This document shows positions 5,237 to 5,354 of a stretch of 5,354 nucleotides of DNA, piece by piece. Numbering within the stretch: the stretch's first letter is position 1; every line of letters begins with the position of its first letter. This stretch comes from a bacterium (GTDB lineage: Bacteria; Bipolaricaulota; Bipolaricaulia; UBA7950; UBA9294): assembly GCA_030671645.1 (NCBI GenBank), contig DAOVHV010000089.1, positions 1 to 5,354 of the forward strand. The letters are read 5' to 3'. The position numbers and the translations under genes are program-made. The notes under the pieces are model-generated. The model did no database searches. It was not told the origin of the DNA and saw nothing but the letters and a program-made list of their open reading frames with translations.

Positions 5237-5354
5237 CATCTTCCAAGGTTGGTAACTTGTCCAGATTACACACCTTGTCAGCGGATGCTTTCCATATCCT
5301 ACCGTCTTCGCGCCAAGAAAAGCAGTCGGAGTGTCCCACTGAAAGCATTCCCCC
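5237..5354 (-). other. Upstream region of the secreted-protein/NfeD-like gene pair
   Basis: The promoter of the two minus-strand genes should lie here or beyond the window edge. Weak partial matches to -35 or -10 elements occur (for example CTGACA and TAATCT), but they are not spaced as a promoter. The sequence stays open in the gene's frame, so a longer N-terminus cannot be fully excluded. Confidence 0.35.

Noticed and set aside
1..5354. Reassignment of TAA as a sense codon
   Set aside because: The 48-residue gene appears to end in TAA, and one interrupted gene is better explained by mutation or sequence error than by a changed code.
1..5354. CRISPR array, insertion sequence, tRNA or rRNA
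   Set aside because: No regularly spaced repeats, transposase motifs, terminal inverted repeats, cloverleaf patterns or rRNA signatures were seen on reading both strands.

Overview
The window is 5,354 bases of moderately GC-rich bacterial DNA with short intergenic gaps and mostly clear Shine-Dalgarno sequences. It carries an HtrA/Deg-type protease, a lipoprotein-type rhodanese, an NfeD-like membrane protein and a secreted protein that might be an outer-membrane barrel. These suggest a free-living bacterium, probably with two membranes. No phage, transposon, CRISPR, rRNA or tRNA sequence was recognised. I cannot place the organism. An uncultured lineage is plausible, but the sequence alone does not prove it.

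Layout. Bases 1-276 hold no gene I can support. From 277 to 1032 (+) is a membrane-anchored protein with a Pro/Val-rich linker and a C-terminal DOMON domain. A 48-residue membrane protein follows at 1200-1346 (+); it has no ribosome binding site and appears to be made from a leaderless transcript whose promoter is overlaid by a perfect palindrome. A 327-base gap with a possible leader hairpin precedes an htrA/degP-like protease gene with one PDZ domain (1674-2762, +). A long hairpin at 2783-2823 separates it from a convergent rhodanese lipoprotein gene (3349-2831, -), which is interrupted by one in-frame TAA. Divergent to that, across about 180 bases, is a GyrI-like-domain gene (3528-4121, +). 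Its stop codon directly abuts the stop of a minus-strand NfeD-like gene (4562-4122). That gene lies 12 bases behind a secreted hypothetical gene (5225-4575, -), and the two probably form an operon.

How the genes fit together. Most products act in or outside the cytoplasmic membrane: an anchored DOMON domain, a small membrane protein, an envelope protease, a lipoprotein rhodanese, an NfeD-like protein and an exported protein. Envelope maintenance is a reasonable common theme, but the genes sit in several transcription units and no single pathway is shown. The GyrI-like protein is the one clear cytoplasmic product.

The strongest unusual points are the apparent leaderless promoter with an embedded operator-like palindrome before the 48-residue gene, and the rhodanese gene whose whole reading frame, including the active-site loop, is intact apart from one TAA codon. 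I found no convincing evidence of a wholly new multi-gene system.
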